Source: Variovorax sp. J22G73 (GTDB taxonomy: Bacteria; Pseudomonadota; Gammaproteobacteria; Burkholderiales; Burkholderiaceae_C). Taken from it: a stretch of 64,000 bases of DNA. Location of the stretch: positions 305,634 to 369,633 of the forward strand of contig NZ_JASZYK010000007.1 in assembly GCF_030317035.1 (NCBI RefSeq), in the 5' to 3' direction. The translations under genes and the position numbers were made by a program. The notes below the pieces were generated by a model. That model was not told where the DNA came from and ran no database searches. It saw only the letters and a program-made list of their open reading frames with translations. This document shows positions 29,533 through 37,740 of the stretch, piece by piece. Each line of letters starts with the position of its first letter. Positions within the stretch are counted from its first letter, which is position 1.

Positions 29533-29571
29533 CGCGCAAAATCGGCCCTGTTCGCGCAACGTTTTTGCGCG
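29533..29571. promoter_or_regulatory. Nested inverted repeats in the Lrp/M20 divergent promoter
   Basis: CGCGCAAAA (29533-29541) and TTTTGCGCG (29563-29571) are perfect nine-base arms. Nested inside is GCGCAA-CGTTT-TTGCGC (29554-29570). Repeated CGCGCAA half-sites in the 119-base gap between a Lrp-type gene and its presumed target are what an Lrp/AsnC operator array would look like. Confidence 0.55.
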
Positions 29572-29618
29572 GCGCAGGCCGGATCCGACCCTCTCCAAGC
29601 TCTCCACGCTCTCCACCC

Positions 29619-30110
29619 ATGACCCCGCTCGACGCCCTCGACCTCCGCCTGCTCGAACTGATCCAGGCCGACAGCCGCACGCGGCAGAGCGAGCTGGGCG
29701 AGCGGGTGCACCTGTCGACCGCGGCGGTCAACCGGCGGCTGAAGCGCATGCGCGACGAGGGCGTGATCCAGCGCTATGGCGCGGTGCTGTCGCCCGCCGC
29801 GCTGGGGCACCCGCTGACCATCGTGGCCGAGGTGGAAACCGAGAGCGAGCAGATCGACCTGCTCGACGCCATGAAGCGCAGCTTCAAGGCCTGCCCGCAG
29901 GTGCAGCAGTGCTACTACGTGACCGGCGAGTGGGACTTCATCCTGGTGTTCGTGGTGCGCGACATGGCGCAGTACACGGCGCTGACGCGGCAGCTTTTCT
30001 TCCAGAGCAACAACGTCAAGCGCTTTCGCACGCTGGTCACGATGGACGCGGTGAAGCTCGGGCTGGATGTACCCGTCGTGCCTGTCGTGCCAGTTGTGCC
30101 AGCCGCCTGA
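29619..30110 (+). CDS. Lrp/AsnC-family transcriptional regulator
   Basis: This 163-residue regulator has an N-terminal helix-turn-helix (LDLRLLELIQADSRTRQSELGERVHLSTAAVNRRLKRM, split over two helices) and a C-terminal RAM effector domain (VEVETESEQIDLLDAM, YYVTGEWDFILVFVV, FRTLVTMDAVK). A low-complexity VVPVVPVVP tail is odd. It is divergent from the M20-dpaL operon, which it most likely controls in response to an amino acid. The next gene follows 18 bases later on the same strand. Confidence 0.94.
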   Translation: MTPLDALDLRLLELIQADSRTRQSELGERVHLSTAAVNRRLKRMRDEGVIQRYGAVLSPAALGHPLTIVAEVETESEQIDLLDAMKRSFKACPQVQQCYYVTGEWDFILVFVVRDMAQYTALTRQLFFQSNNVKRFRTLVTMDAVKLGLDVPVVPVVPVVPAA

Positions 30111-30128
30111 ACCTCCACCGGACCCGCC

Positions 30129-30719
30129 ATGTACCCCAAGAACCGCCTCGACGCGCTCACCGACGGCATCTTCGCCGTGGGCATGACCATCCTCGTGCTC
30201 GACCTGCGCATTCCCGACGAAGCCGCCGTGGGCGCCGACGAGGCTTCGCTGTTGCGGGCGCTGCTGGCGCTCGGCCCCAAGCTGCTGCCGTACCTGCTGA
30301 GCTTCTACGTGCTGGGGGAGAGCTGGCTGTCGCTCATCAAGGCGCGTTCGCGCGGCGAAACCGTGGGCGAGGCCTATGCCAAATGGAGCCTGTTCTATTT
30401 GCTTTTCGTGACGCTGGTGCCCTTTTCGACGGTGCTGATGGGCCGCTTCACCTCGCACGCCACCGCCACGGTGATGTACGCGGCCAACATCGGCGCGCTC
30501 GCGCTCATCGGGTTCCTGCTGATGTCGCTGCTGCCCGAGCCGGTGCGCGACGCGCATTGGGTGGAGCGGCGCGTGTCGCTGCTGGTGCTGCTGGTGTCGT
30601 GCCTGCTGACGATGGCGCTGAGCTTCGTGGTGCCCGGGCGCGCGCTGTGGGCCTTTGCGCTCAACCTGGGCGGCGGGCTGGTGGTGCGGCTGTACCGGCG
30701 GCTCGCGCCTGCGGGCTGA
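30129..30719 (+). CDS. TMEM175-like (DUF1211) membrane protein, putative potassium channel
   Basis: The 196-residue integral membrane protein begins RLDALTDGIFAVGMTILVLDL. The family signature, (R)xxxFSDgvFAIaiTLLvL, is recognisable here as R-LDALTDGIFAVGMTILVLDL. Bacterial TMEM175 homologues form potassium-selective channels from such six-helix subunits. About six hydrophobic segments are seen. The start ATG has a modest GGA upstream. The 3' end overlaps the convergent 30661-31185 gene by 59 bases. Confidence 0.85.
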   Translation: MYPKNRLDALTDGIFAVGMTILVLDLRIPDEAAVGADEASLLRALLALGPKLLPYLLSFYVLGESWLSLIKARSRGETVGEAYAKWSLFYLLFVTLVPFSTVLMGRFTSHATATVMYAANIGALALIGFLLMSLLPEPVRDAHWVERRVSLLVLLVSCLLTMALSFVVPGRALWAFALNLGGGLVVRLYRRLAPAG

Positions 30720-31185
30720 CCGCCGCGTCGCCGCCGGGCACCAGCATCGAACGCAGCAGCAGCGCCACCGCGCAGACGATGGGCGCCAGCGCCAGCAGCC
30801 GGCCCGGCTCGAAGGCCAGCCCGGCCGCCACGCCGAGCGCGCAGCCCAGCTTGATCCACGGCGCCACCGCGTTCCAGCCGCGCCGGTGCGCCACGGCGAA
30901 GCCGATCAGCGCCGCCCAGCCGAGCAGGCCGCCGAACACCGAGAAGGTCCAGCTCGACAGGTAGTACACCGTGTCCATGTCGCGCAACGCCAGCGCCGTG
31001 CCCAGCCCCTGCCAGGTGTGGCGCCAGCCGTCGAACAGGAAGAAGCCGGTGGCCGACGCGGCCCACCAGAAGAAGGCATAGAGGCTCGCGATGCCCGCCA
31101 GCATGGCGAGCCACCCGAGCGCGCGCCGGGTGATGTCGTCGAAGGGCATGTGGTCGCGCCACGCTGCGAGGTGTCCGTTGTCCAT
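30661..31185 (-). CDS. Integral membrane protein of unknown function
   Basis: I do not recognise this 174-residue protein. It has an acidic-basic N-terminus (MPFDDITRRALGW), then about four hydrophobic helices (LAMLAGIASLYAFFWWAAS, WTFSVFGGLLGWAALIGFAVA, LGCALGVAAGLAF, LLALAPIVCAVALLL) and a Pro/Ala-rich tail. Coding potential is supported by codon use and membrane pattern. It is convergent with and overlaps the TMEM175-like gene by 59 bases, so its last 20 codons are constrained by both strands. Confidence 0.65.
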   Translation of the reverse strand: MDNGHLAAWRDHMPFDDITRRALGWLAMLAGIASLYAFFWWAASATGFFLFDGWRHTWQGLGTALALRDMDTVYYLSSWTFSVFGGLLGWAALIGFAVAHRRGWNAVAPWIKLGCALGVAAGLAFEPGRLLALAPIVCAVALLLRSMLVPGGDAAVSPQARAAGTAAPPARRPG

Positions 31186-31364
31186 GGCCGGTGCTCCATT
31201 GAGGTCTGCAATGGGAACCGAAGGTAGGCAGGCAATGTGCGTTCTGCGTGAAGCCGGTGTGAACGCGTGTTACGAAGGGGACGCGCCGCGTGCGGTCTCT
31301 TCGAGGGTTCGAGGCGCGCGGAGAGGCCACGGCCTGCCCTGAGCCAGCCTCATCCGTGCTGCCA

Positions 31365-31721
31365 TCAAAGCAAGCCGAAAAACGCGGCAACTCCCGCGAT
31401 CAACCAGTTGGCCTTGTTCGCGCCCGACGCACTTTCCTCGGAGATGGGGTACATCTTCGCGCGCCGCCAGGCCCAGACGTTGCACGCCACCATGAGCACC
31501 AAGCCGCAGCAGAAGAACAAGCCGGAAGGCAGGCCGACCCCGCCGATCAGCGAGGCCACGAACAGCACGACGCCTGCCGCCCAGATGCCGCTGGTGGTGC
31601 TCGCCAGCACATGCGACAGGCCGCCGCAAGCTGTGCATTTGGCGGGTACAGCGCGACTGGACCAGCGCTTGGCGAGGCCGCCGATGCCGGGTTGCTTGCA
31701 ACGTGGGCAGGTGTGTGTCAT
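31365..31721 (-). CDS. Small zinc-ribbon membrane protein
   Basis: This 118-residue protein starts with a zinc ribbon (CPRCKQPG then CTACGG), followed by two hydrophobic helices (SGIWAAGVVLFVASLIGG and GLFFCCGLVLMVACNVWAW) and a third at the C-terminus. I chose the ATG at 31721, immediately before the ribbon; the frame is open further upstream. The function is unknown. Similar small ribbon-plus-helix proteins occur in Burkholderiales as hypothetical proteins. Confidence 0.65.
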   Translation of the reverse strand: MTHTCPRCKQPGIGGLAKRWSSRAVPAKCTACGGLSHVLASTTSGIWAAGVVLFVASLIGGVGLPSGLFFCCGLVLMVACNVWAWRRAKMYPISEESASGANKANWLIAGVAAFFGLL

Positions 31722-31771
31722 GTGGCGTGCAAGATAACCCGGTTCGGCATGGCCTCGGGAACCTTCGTCGA

Positions 31772-32461
31772 TCAGCCTTCCGCGGAAATCCCCAGCTCCG
31801 AGCACACCCGTGCCACCAGCGCCTTCAGCGACGCCACCTCGGCCTCCAGCCGCGCCACGTTGGCCTTCAGCGCGGCGACCTCGCCGAGCGATGCATCGTG
31901 CGAGGCATGCGCGCCCTCGCCCGAGGCACCGGCCGGTCCGGCGACCTCTTCCGCGGGCTCGCCGCTCAGCAGGTGCGCCCAGCGGCTTTCGCGCGCGCCC
32001 GGCAGGCGGGCCAGCTTCACCACCAGCCCGCCGGCGGGGCGTTCGGCGAGCTCGTTCAGGAAGCCCTCGACCGACGAGATGTCGGCGAAGTTGTGCATGC
32101 GGTCGCAGGCGATGCGCAGCTCGCCCGCGGTCTGCGGCCCGCGCAGCATCAGCACCGTGAGCAGGATGACCGACTGCGACGGAATGCGCAGCACGCGGTC
32201 GACGTTGTGCTCGTAGCGAAAGGCCCGCCCGCCGCTGGTCTCGGCGACGAGGCTGTAGCCCTTCAGGCTGTCGATGGCGGCCTGCACCTGCGACTCGCTG
32301 AGCTCCAGCACGGGGTTGCGGCTGGTCTTCTGGTTGCAGCCCGACACCAGCGAGTTGAGCGTGAGCGGGTAGCTGTCGGGCACGGTGCGCTGCTTTTCGG
32401 CCAGCACGCCGAGGACACGGGTTTCAAGGAGGGACAGGACGGGAAGGGATGTCGAGGACAT
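31772..32461 (-). CDS. YceH family protein (DUF480)
   Basis: This 229-residue protein has the YceH layout: two winged-helix domains (LLETRVLGVLAEKQRTVPDSYPLTL with SGCNQKTSRNPV, then ILLTVLMLRGPQTAGELR) and a C-terminal coiled coil (VAALKANVARLEAEVASLKALVAR). Conserved EKQxTVPDxYPLTLN and GCNQKTSRNP are diagnostic. The function of the family is not established. A terminator for the preceding gene ends almost at its ATG, so its promoter must overlap that region. Confidence 0.93.
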   Translation of the reverse strand: MSSTSLPVLSLLETRVLGVLAEKQRTVPDSYPLTLNSLVSGCNQKTSRNPVLELSESQVQAAIDSLKGYSLVAETSGGRAFRYEHNVDRVLRIPSQSVILLTVLMLRGPQTAGELRIACDRMHNFADISSVEGFLNELAERPAGGLVVKLARLPGARESRWAHLLSGEPAEEVAGPAGASGEGAHASHDASLGEVAALKANVARLEAEVASLKALVARVCSELGISAEG

Positions 32462-32468
32462 GACAGCT

Positions 32469-32501
32469 CAAAAAAGAAACGCCACCGGAGCATGGCCCCG
32501 G
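32469..32501 (-). terminator. Intrinsic terminator of the isocitrate dehydrogenase gene
   Basis: Reading the minus strand, CCGGGGC-CAT-GCTCCGG forms a seven-pair stem with one G-U pair (32485-32501), and a T-rich run (TTTCTTTTTTG) ends at 32469. It lies 67 bases past the stop of the dehydrogenase gene and ends 8 bases before the YceH ATG. Confidence 0.6.
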
Positions 32502-32567
32502 CAGCGTACACGTGTTCGGTGAGGGCACCGGCAGGGCCGAGCCCCTGCCCCGGTGCGGCAAGCAGCC

Positions 32568-33599
32568 TCAGCCGCCGTTGATGCGGCTGACCAGCGCCTT
32601 GGTGAACGCCGCCGTGCCCGCCGTGCCGCCCAGGTCGCCGGTGCGCACCTTGTCGATGTTCAGCGTGTCGTCGATGGCCTTGCGCAGGCGCGTGGCCAGC
32701 TCGGGCAGCTTCACGTGGTCGAGCATGAGCGCGGCGGCCAGCATGATGGCGGTGGGGTTGGCGATGCCCTTGCCGGCAATGTCGGGCGCCGAGCCGTGCA
32801 CGGCCTCGAAGATCGCCGCGTCGGTGCCGATGTTGGCGCCCGGCGCCATGCCCAGCCCGCCCACCAGGCCCGCCACCAGGTCGGACAGGATGTCGCCGAA
32901 CAGGTTGGTGGTGACCAGCATGTCGAACTGCCAGGGGTTGAGCACCAGCTTCATGGCGCAGGCGTCGATGATGACCGTGTCGAGCTCGAACTTGCCCTTG
33001 TACTTCTTCTCGTACAGGTCCAGCCCGGTCTCCAGGAAGATGCCCGTGAGCGCCTTCATGATGTTGGCCTTGTGCACGATGGTGACCTTCTTGCGGCCCG
33101 TGGCCACGGCCGTCTCGAAGGCGTACTCCAGCAGGCGCCGGCTGCCCTGGCGGGTGTTGATGCCGGTGGCCATGGCCACGGCGTGCGGGTCGCCGTCGAT
33201 GGGCACGTAGTGCTCGTGGCCGATGTACAGGCCTTCGAGGTTCTCGCGCACCACCACCAGGTCGATCTTGTCGAAGCGCCCGCCGGGCACGATGGTGAGC
33301 GCCGGGCGCAGGTTGGCGTACAGCTGGAACTCCTCGCGCAGCCGCACGTTCGACGAGCGGTAGCCGCCGCCCGAGGGCGTTTCCAGCGGGCCCTTCAGGG
33401 CCAGCCGGGTGCGGCGGATGCTGTCCAGCGTGGCCACGGGCAGCGGGTCGCCGGCGGCCACCACGCCGCCGAGTCCGGCGATCTGGCGGTCCCACACGAA
33501 GGGCGCCTTCAGCGCGTCGAGCGCGGCCAGGGTGGCGTCGACGATCTCGGGGCCGATGCCATCGCCGGGAATGAGGGTTGCGGGAATGGGAGTGGTCAT
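32568..33599 (-). CDS. NAD-dependent isocitrate dehydrogenase (isocitrate/isopropylmalate family)
   Basis: This 343-residue beta-decarboxylating dehydrogenase resembles NAD-IDH. It has IPGDGIGPE at the N-terminus, the substrate loop SSNVRLREEFQLYANLRP, RENLEGLYIGHEH, KANIMK, VLVTTN-like MLVTTNLFGDILSDL, and EAVHGSAPDIAGKGIANPTA. LeuB would show a different substrate loop, and NADP-type Icd is longer (about 415). Compatible with a TCA role converting isocitrate to 2-oxoglutarate. ATG 33599 is preferred over 33650 because homology begins at TTPIPATLIPGDG. A terminator follows. Confidence 0.9.
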   Translation of the reverse strand: MTTPIPATLIPGDGIGPEIVDATLAALDALKAPFVWDRQIAGLGGVVAAGDPLPVATLDSIRRTRLALKGPLETPSGGGYRSSNVRLREEFQLYANLRPALTIVPGGRFDKIDLVVVRENLEGLYIGHEHYVPIDGDPHAVAMATGINTRQGSRRLLEYAFETAVATGRKKVTIVHKANIMKALTGIFLETGLDLYEKKYKGKFELDTVIIDACAMKLVLNPWQFDMLVTTNLFGDILSDLVAGLVGGLGMAPGANIGTDAAIFEAVHGSAPDIAGKGIANPTAIMLAAALMLDHVKLPELATRLRKAIDDTLNIDKVRTGDLGGTAGTAAFTKALVSRINGG

Positions 33600-33671
33600 C
33601 GGCAGGGTCTCTCTGGGTGTATCGGGGAATGCAGCATACGTCTGGCGCAAGACACCCTGCGCCGCCGTGGG

Positions 33672-34328
33672 TCACTCGTGGCCGGGCAGCTCGGGGTCGA
33701 TCAGCGAGGCGCGCCCCACCACGCGCCCCGGCCTCAGCAGCGCCCCCGGCGCGATGACCGCGTTGGCGCCGATGCGCACGCCGTCGCCCACCAGCGCGCC
33801 GAACTTCTCGCACCCGGTGGGCTGCAGCGCGGCGCCCTTGCCGTTGTTGTCGTCCGTGCCGCTGCGCACGAAGATCTCCTTCGCGGCCCGCTCGTTGCGG
33901 TGGTTGCACACGATGCTGCCGGCCTCCATGTTCACGCCCGCGCCCAGCACCGAGTCGCCGACGAAGTTGAAGTGCGCGAGCGCCGTGCCCGCGAACACGA
34001 AGGACGACTTCAGCTCCACGCCCGGACCGATGCTGCAGCGCGCGTCGAGCCAGTTGCCGCCGCGCAGGTAGGCGCCTGCGGCCACGAAGCAGCCAGGCCC
34101 GACGATGAGCGGGCCCTTGAGCACCGCGCCGGGCTCGACCGTGGCGCTGCGGTGGACGGCCACGTCGCCGTCGATGGCGTATTCGCCGGCCGGCAGCGCG
34201 GCCAGCAGCTGGCGAACGATGTCGGGCGCGCGTGGCGGCAGCTCCCAGGGCAGCGCGCCGGCCCAGGGCGCGAGGACGGAAGCGGCAATTCCGGCGATGT
34301 AGTCGCCGAGGTCGATGGCGTGTGGCAT
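33672..34328 (-). CDS. Left-handed beta-helix (hexapeptide repeat) protein
   Basis: This 218-residue protein is rich in hexapeptide turns (VAVHRSATVEPGAVLKGPLIVGPGCFVAAGAYLRGG, split through residues 70-110, later GVRIGANAVIAPGALLRPGRV) as in LpxA/GlmU-type acyl- or nucleotidyltransferases. An N-terminal helical segment precedes the helix. A catalytic His cannot be assigned with confidence; HFNFVGDS and NHRNERAAKEI resemble LpxD/GlmU-like positions. The substrate is unknown. I chose ATG 34328 for the start of homology-like sequence; it is divergent from metG. Confidence 0.75.
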   Translation of the reverse strand: MPHAIDLGDYIAGIAASVLAPWAGALPWELPPRAPDIVRQLLAALPAGEYAIDGDVAVHRSATVEPGAVLKGPLIVGPGCFVAAGAYLRGGNWLDARCSIGPGVELKSSFVFAGTALAHFNFVGDSVLGAGVNMEAGSIVCNHRNERAAKEIFVRSGTDDNNGKGAALQPTGCEKFGALVGDGVRIGANAVIAPGALLRPGRVVGRASLIDPELPGHE

Positions 34329-34467
34329 CGGGCGATGCTGCCATGCTCCCGGTTCAGCCCCGTTCAACCCTGCCCAAACCCGTGAAACCCCCGGCGCCGA
34401 CGCGGCCACCTAAAATGCCCGGTTCCGTCCGTACCCCTCCCGTACCACTCCGAAAGCGCCCTCCCCG

Positions 34468-36573
34468 ATGTCCGCCCCGCGCAAGCTCTTCGTCACCACC
34501 GCCCTGCCGTACGCCAACGGCAAGTTCCATATCGGCCACATGATGGAGTACATCCAGGCCGACATCTGGGTGCGGAACCAGCGAATGAATGGCGCCGAGG
34601 TCAACTTCGTGTGCGCCGACGACGCGCACGGCGCGGCCATCACCATCGCCGCCGACAAGGCCGGCGTGACGCCGCAGGCCTTCGTGGCCGAGATCGCCGC
34701 GGGCCGCAAGCCCTACCTGGACGGCTACTTCATCTCCTTCGACAACTGGCACTCGACCGACGCGCCCGAGAACCACCAGCTCGCGCAGGACATCTACCGC
34801 GACCTGCGCGCCAACGGCCTCATCGAGACCAAAAGCGTCGAGCAGTTCTACGACCCTGAAAAGGGCATGTTCCTGGCCGACCGCTTCATCAAGGGCGAGT
34901 GCCCCAACTGCCACGCCAAGGACCAGTACGGCGACAACTGCGAGGTGTGCGGCGCCGTGTACGCGCCCACCGAGCTCATCAACCCCTACTCGGCTCTGTC
35001 GGGCGCCAAGCCCGAGCTGCGCAGCTCGGACCACTTCTTCTTCAAGCTGTCGGACCCGCGCTGCGAGGCCTACCTGAAGGAATGGACCGCCGCCCCCGGC
35101 CACGTGCAGTCCGAGGTGCAGAACAAGATCCGCGAGTGGCTCTACAAGGACGACGAAGGCAAGGGCGGCCTGGGCGACTGGGACATCAGCCGCGACACGC
35201 CCTACTTCGGCATCGAGATCCCTGATGCGCCGGGCAAGTACTTCTACGTGTGGCTCGATGCGCCCGTGGGCTACCTGGCGTCGCTGAAGAACCTGCTGGA
35301 CAAGCGCTGCATCGAGCTGGGCGGCGACGGCATCTCGTACACCGAGTACATGGCCGACCCCGAGCTGGAGCAGGTGCACTTCATCGGCAAGGACATCATC
35401 ACCTTCCACACGCTGTTCTGGCCCGCGATGCTGCACTTCAGCGGCCGCAAGGCGCCCGACGCCGTGTACGTGCACGGCCACCTGACGGTGAGCGGCGAGA
35501 AGATGAGCAAGAGCCGCGGCACCGGCATCGACCCGCTGAAGTACCTGTCGATCGGGCTGGACCCCGAGTGGCTGCGCTACTACATCGCCGCCAAGCTCAA
35601 CGGCCGCAACGAGGACATCGACTTCAACCCCGAGGACTTCGTGGCGCGCGTGAACAGCGACCTCGTGGGCAAGTACATCAACATCGCCAGCCGCGCGGCC
35701 GGCTTCATCGGCAAGCGCTTCGAGGGCAAGCTGGGCGAGGTGTCGGCCGACGGCGACGCGCTGCTGTTCGCGCTGCGCGACGCGGCGGCGCAACTGCATT
35801 CGCTGTACGACGCACGCGACTACGCCCGCGCGCTGCGCGAGGTGATGGCGCTGGCCGACAAGGTGAACGAGTACGTCGACCAGAACAAGCCCTGGGAGCT
35901 GGCCAAGAAGGAAGGCGCCGAGGCGCGGCTGCACGACGTGTGCACCGTGTGCATCGAGGCCTTCCGCCTGCTCACGCTGTACCTGAAGCCGGTGCTGCCG
36001 GCGCTGGCGAAGAACGTCGAGGCCTTCCTGAAGATCTCGCCGCTGGCATGGGTCGATGCGGCGCAGCCGCTGCCCGCCGGCCACGCCATCGGCGACTACA
36101 AGCACCTGATGCAGCGCGCCGACCCCAAGCAGGTCGACAAGCTGTTCGACGTGCCGGAGCCTGCCGCCACGGCCATCGCCGCCCCCGCCGACGCCGCAGC
36201 GCAAGAGCTGCCGGGCGGCGAAGCCATCGCGCCCACCATCACCATCGACGACTTCGCCAAGATCGACCTGCGCATCGCGAAGATCGTGGCCTGCGAGAAG
36301 GTCGACGGCTCGACCAAGCTGCTGCGCCTGACGCTGGACGCGGGAGAAGGCAAGACCCGCAACGTGTTCAGCGGCATCGCCTCGGCCTACCAGCCCGAGC
36401 AACTGGTAGGCAAGCTCACCGTGCTGGTCGCCAACCTGGCGCCGCGCAAGATGAAGTTCGGCGTGAGCGAAGGCATGGTGCTGGCCGCCAGCCACGGCGA
36501 CGAGAAGGCCCGCCCGGGCATCCACGTGCTCGAACCCTGGCCGGGCGCAACGCCGGGCATGCGCGTTCGCTGA
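34468..36573 (+). CDS. metG: Methionyl-tRNA synthetase
   Basis: MetG charges tRNA-Met in the cytoplasm. The 701-residue protein has the HIGH-like motif (YANGKFHIGH, residues 12-21), the zinc knuckle CPNCHAKDQYGDNCEVCG, and the KMSKS loop (EKMSKSRGTGID). An anticodon-binding helical domain contains DQNKPWEL, and the C-terminal dimerising tRNA-binding domain (FAKIDLRIAKIVACEKV to the end) matches the long form. A TAAAAT box at 34411-34416 is a possible -10 element. The small lipoprotein gene follows 26 bases later. Confidence 0.98.
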   Translation: MSAPRKLFVTTALPYANGKFHIGHMMEYIQADIWVRNQRMNGAEVNFVCADDAHGAAITIAADKAGVTPQAFVAEIAAGRKPYLDGYFISFDNWHSTDAPENHQLAQDIYRDLRANGLIETKSVEQFYDPEKGMFLADRFIKGECPNCHAKDQYGDNCEVCGAVYAPTELINPYSALSGAKPELRSSDHFFFKLSDPRCEAYLKEWTAAPGHVQSEVQNKIREWLYKDDEGKGGLGDWDISRDTPYFGIEIPDAPGKYFYVWLDAPVGYLASLKNLLDKRCIELGGDGISYTEYMADPELEQVHFIGKDIITFHTLFWPAMLHFSGRKAPDAVYVHGHLTVSGEKMSKSRGTGIDPLKYLSIGLDPEWLRYYIAAKLNGRNEDIDFNPEDFVARVNSDLVGKYINIASRAAGFIGKRFEGKLGEVSADGDALLFALRDAAAQLHSLYDARDYARALREVMALADKVNEYVDQNKPWELAKKEGAEARLHDVCTVCIEAFRLLTLYLKPVLPALAKNVEAFLKISPLAWVDAAQPLPAGHAIGDYKHLMQRADPKQVDKLFDVPEPAATAIAAPADAAAQELPGGEAIAPTITIDDFAKIDLRIAKIVACEKVDGSTKLLRLTLDAGEGKTRNVFSGIASAYQPEQLVGKLTVLVANLAPRKMKFGVSEGMVLAASHGDEKARPGIHVLEPWPGATPGMRVR

Positions 36574-36599
36574 GCGAAGACGCAGACAAGGACCCCGCC

Positions 36600-36818
36600 A
36601 TGACCATGATGACCCTGCCGCGCCGCGCTCTTTTGCTGCTGTCGCTTTCCCTCGCAGCCGCGCTGGGCGGCTGCGCCGTGGTCACCGTGGCGGGCACCGC
36701 GGTGAGCGTGGGCGCCAGCGCGGTGGGCCTGGCCGCCGATGCCGCCATCGGCACCGTGCGCATCACGGGCAAGGCCGTGGGCGCGGCGGCCGATGCGGTG
36801 ATTCCGGACAGCCAGTAG
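36600..36818 (+). CDS. Small lipoprotein (NF038104-like)
   Basis: This 72-residue protein has a lipoprotein signal with lipobox LGGC and a short mature part of Val/Gly/Ala repeats (VVTVAGTAVSVGASAVGLAADAA, then IGTVRITGKAVGAAADAV). Small lipoproteins with this AVSVGAxAV/GTVxxTGKxVGAA pattern are widespread and uncharacterised. It follows metG closely and may be co-transcribed. A membrane role is likely; nothing more specific can be read. Confidence 0.8.
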   Translation: MTMMTLPRRALLLLSLSLAAALGGCAVVTVAGTAVSVGASAVGLAADAAIGTVRITGKAVGAAADAVIPDSQ

Positions 36819-36843
36819 CCCGGAGCGCTCGAACCGCCCGCGC

Positions 36844-37740
36844 TCAGCCGCCGGCGTGCCTCTGCAGAAACGGCAGCACGCGCGCCAACACCTCGTCGGG
36901 TGCTTCTTCCGCCATCAGGTGGCCGCAGTCGATGGTGCCGCCTTCCACCTCGTTCGCCCAGGTCTTCCAGATGTCGAGCGGATCGGGCTTCGCGGTGTTC
37001 GACGCGCTCCACAGAACCTGCACCGGGCACGCCACGCGCCGGCCCGCCGCCAGGTCGTCGCGGTCGTGCCGCAGGTCGATGTCGGCGGCGGCGCGGTAGT
37101 CCTCGACCATGGCGTGGCGCACCGACGCCTTGGCGAAGGCGCGGTGGTACTCGGCCAGCCCCTCGGGCGTGACGGCATCCACTTTCTGCACCATGTTGCG
37201 CAGCGTCCAGTCGAGGTAGTACGCGGGCTCGGCCGCCAGCATGCGTTCGGGCAGGTCGAAGGGCTGCGCGAACAGGTACCAGTGGAACGCCTTCAGGCCG
37301 AAGACCATGCCGGCACATTTCCACATTTCTTCGGTCGGTATCACCGTGAGCGAGACGAAGCAGCTGACGGCCTCGGGCGTGTCCAGGCACAGCCGGTAGC
37401 CCACGCGGGCGCCGCGGTCGTGGCCCATGACGGCGAAGCGCTCGAAGCCCAGCGCGCGCATCAGCGCCAGCTTGTCCGCGGCCAGCGTGCGCTTGCAGTG
37501 GTTGATGTGCAGCGGGTCACCGGCCGGGCCGGTGCTGTCGCCGTAGCCGCGCAGGTCGGGCGCCACCACGGTGAAGTGCCGCGCCAGCGCGGGCGCGATG
37601 CGGTGCCAGGCCACGTGCGTCTGCGGATAGCCGTGCAGCAACAGCAGCGGCGGCCCGCTGCCGCCGACCTCGGCGTGGATGACGGCATCGCCCAGCGCCA
37701 CGTCGTGCACCGCGAAGCCGGGGAAGAACGCCGCGCTCAT
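36844..37740 (-). CDS. Alpha/beta hydrolase with fluoroacetate-dehalogenase active site
   Basis: This 298-residue protein matches haloacetate/fluoroacetate dehalogenases. The nucleophile elbow GHDRGAR gives Asp108, Arg109 and Arg112. FHWYLFAQP gives His153-Trp154. EDYRAA supplies Tyr215, and CGHLMAEEAP the catalytic His274. From memory, the Burkholderia FAc-DEX residues are D104, R105, R108, H149, W150, Y212 and H271, which line up at an offset of three to four. Epoxide hydrolases share the Asp elbow but not the His-Trp-Tyr halide pocket. There is no signal peptide. It is the last gene of the six-gene operon and overlaps the shikimate-dehydrogenase-like gene by four bases (ATGA). Cleavage of a C-F or C-Cl bond is therefore likely; the natural substrate is unknown. 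Confidence 0.88.
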   Translation of the reverse strand: MSAAFFPGFAVHDVALGDAVIHAEVGGSGPPLLLLHGYPQTHVAWHRIAPALARHFTVVAPDLRGYGDSTGPAGDPLHINHCKRTLAADKLALMRALGFERFAVMGHDRGARVGYRLCLDTPEAVSCFVSLTVIPTEEMWKCAGMVFGLKAFHWYLFAQPFDLPERMLAAEPAYYLDWTLRNMVQKVDAVTPEGLAEYHRAFAKASVRHAMVEDYRAAADIDLRHDRDDLAAGRRVACPVQVLWSASNTAKPDPLDIWKTWANEVEGGTIDCGHLMAEEAPDEVLARVLPFLQRHAGG

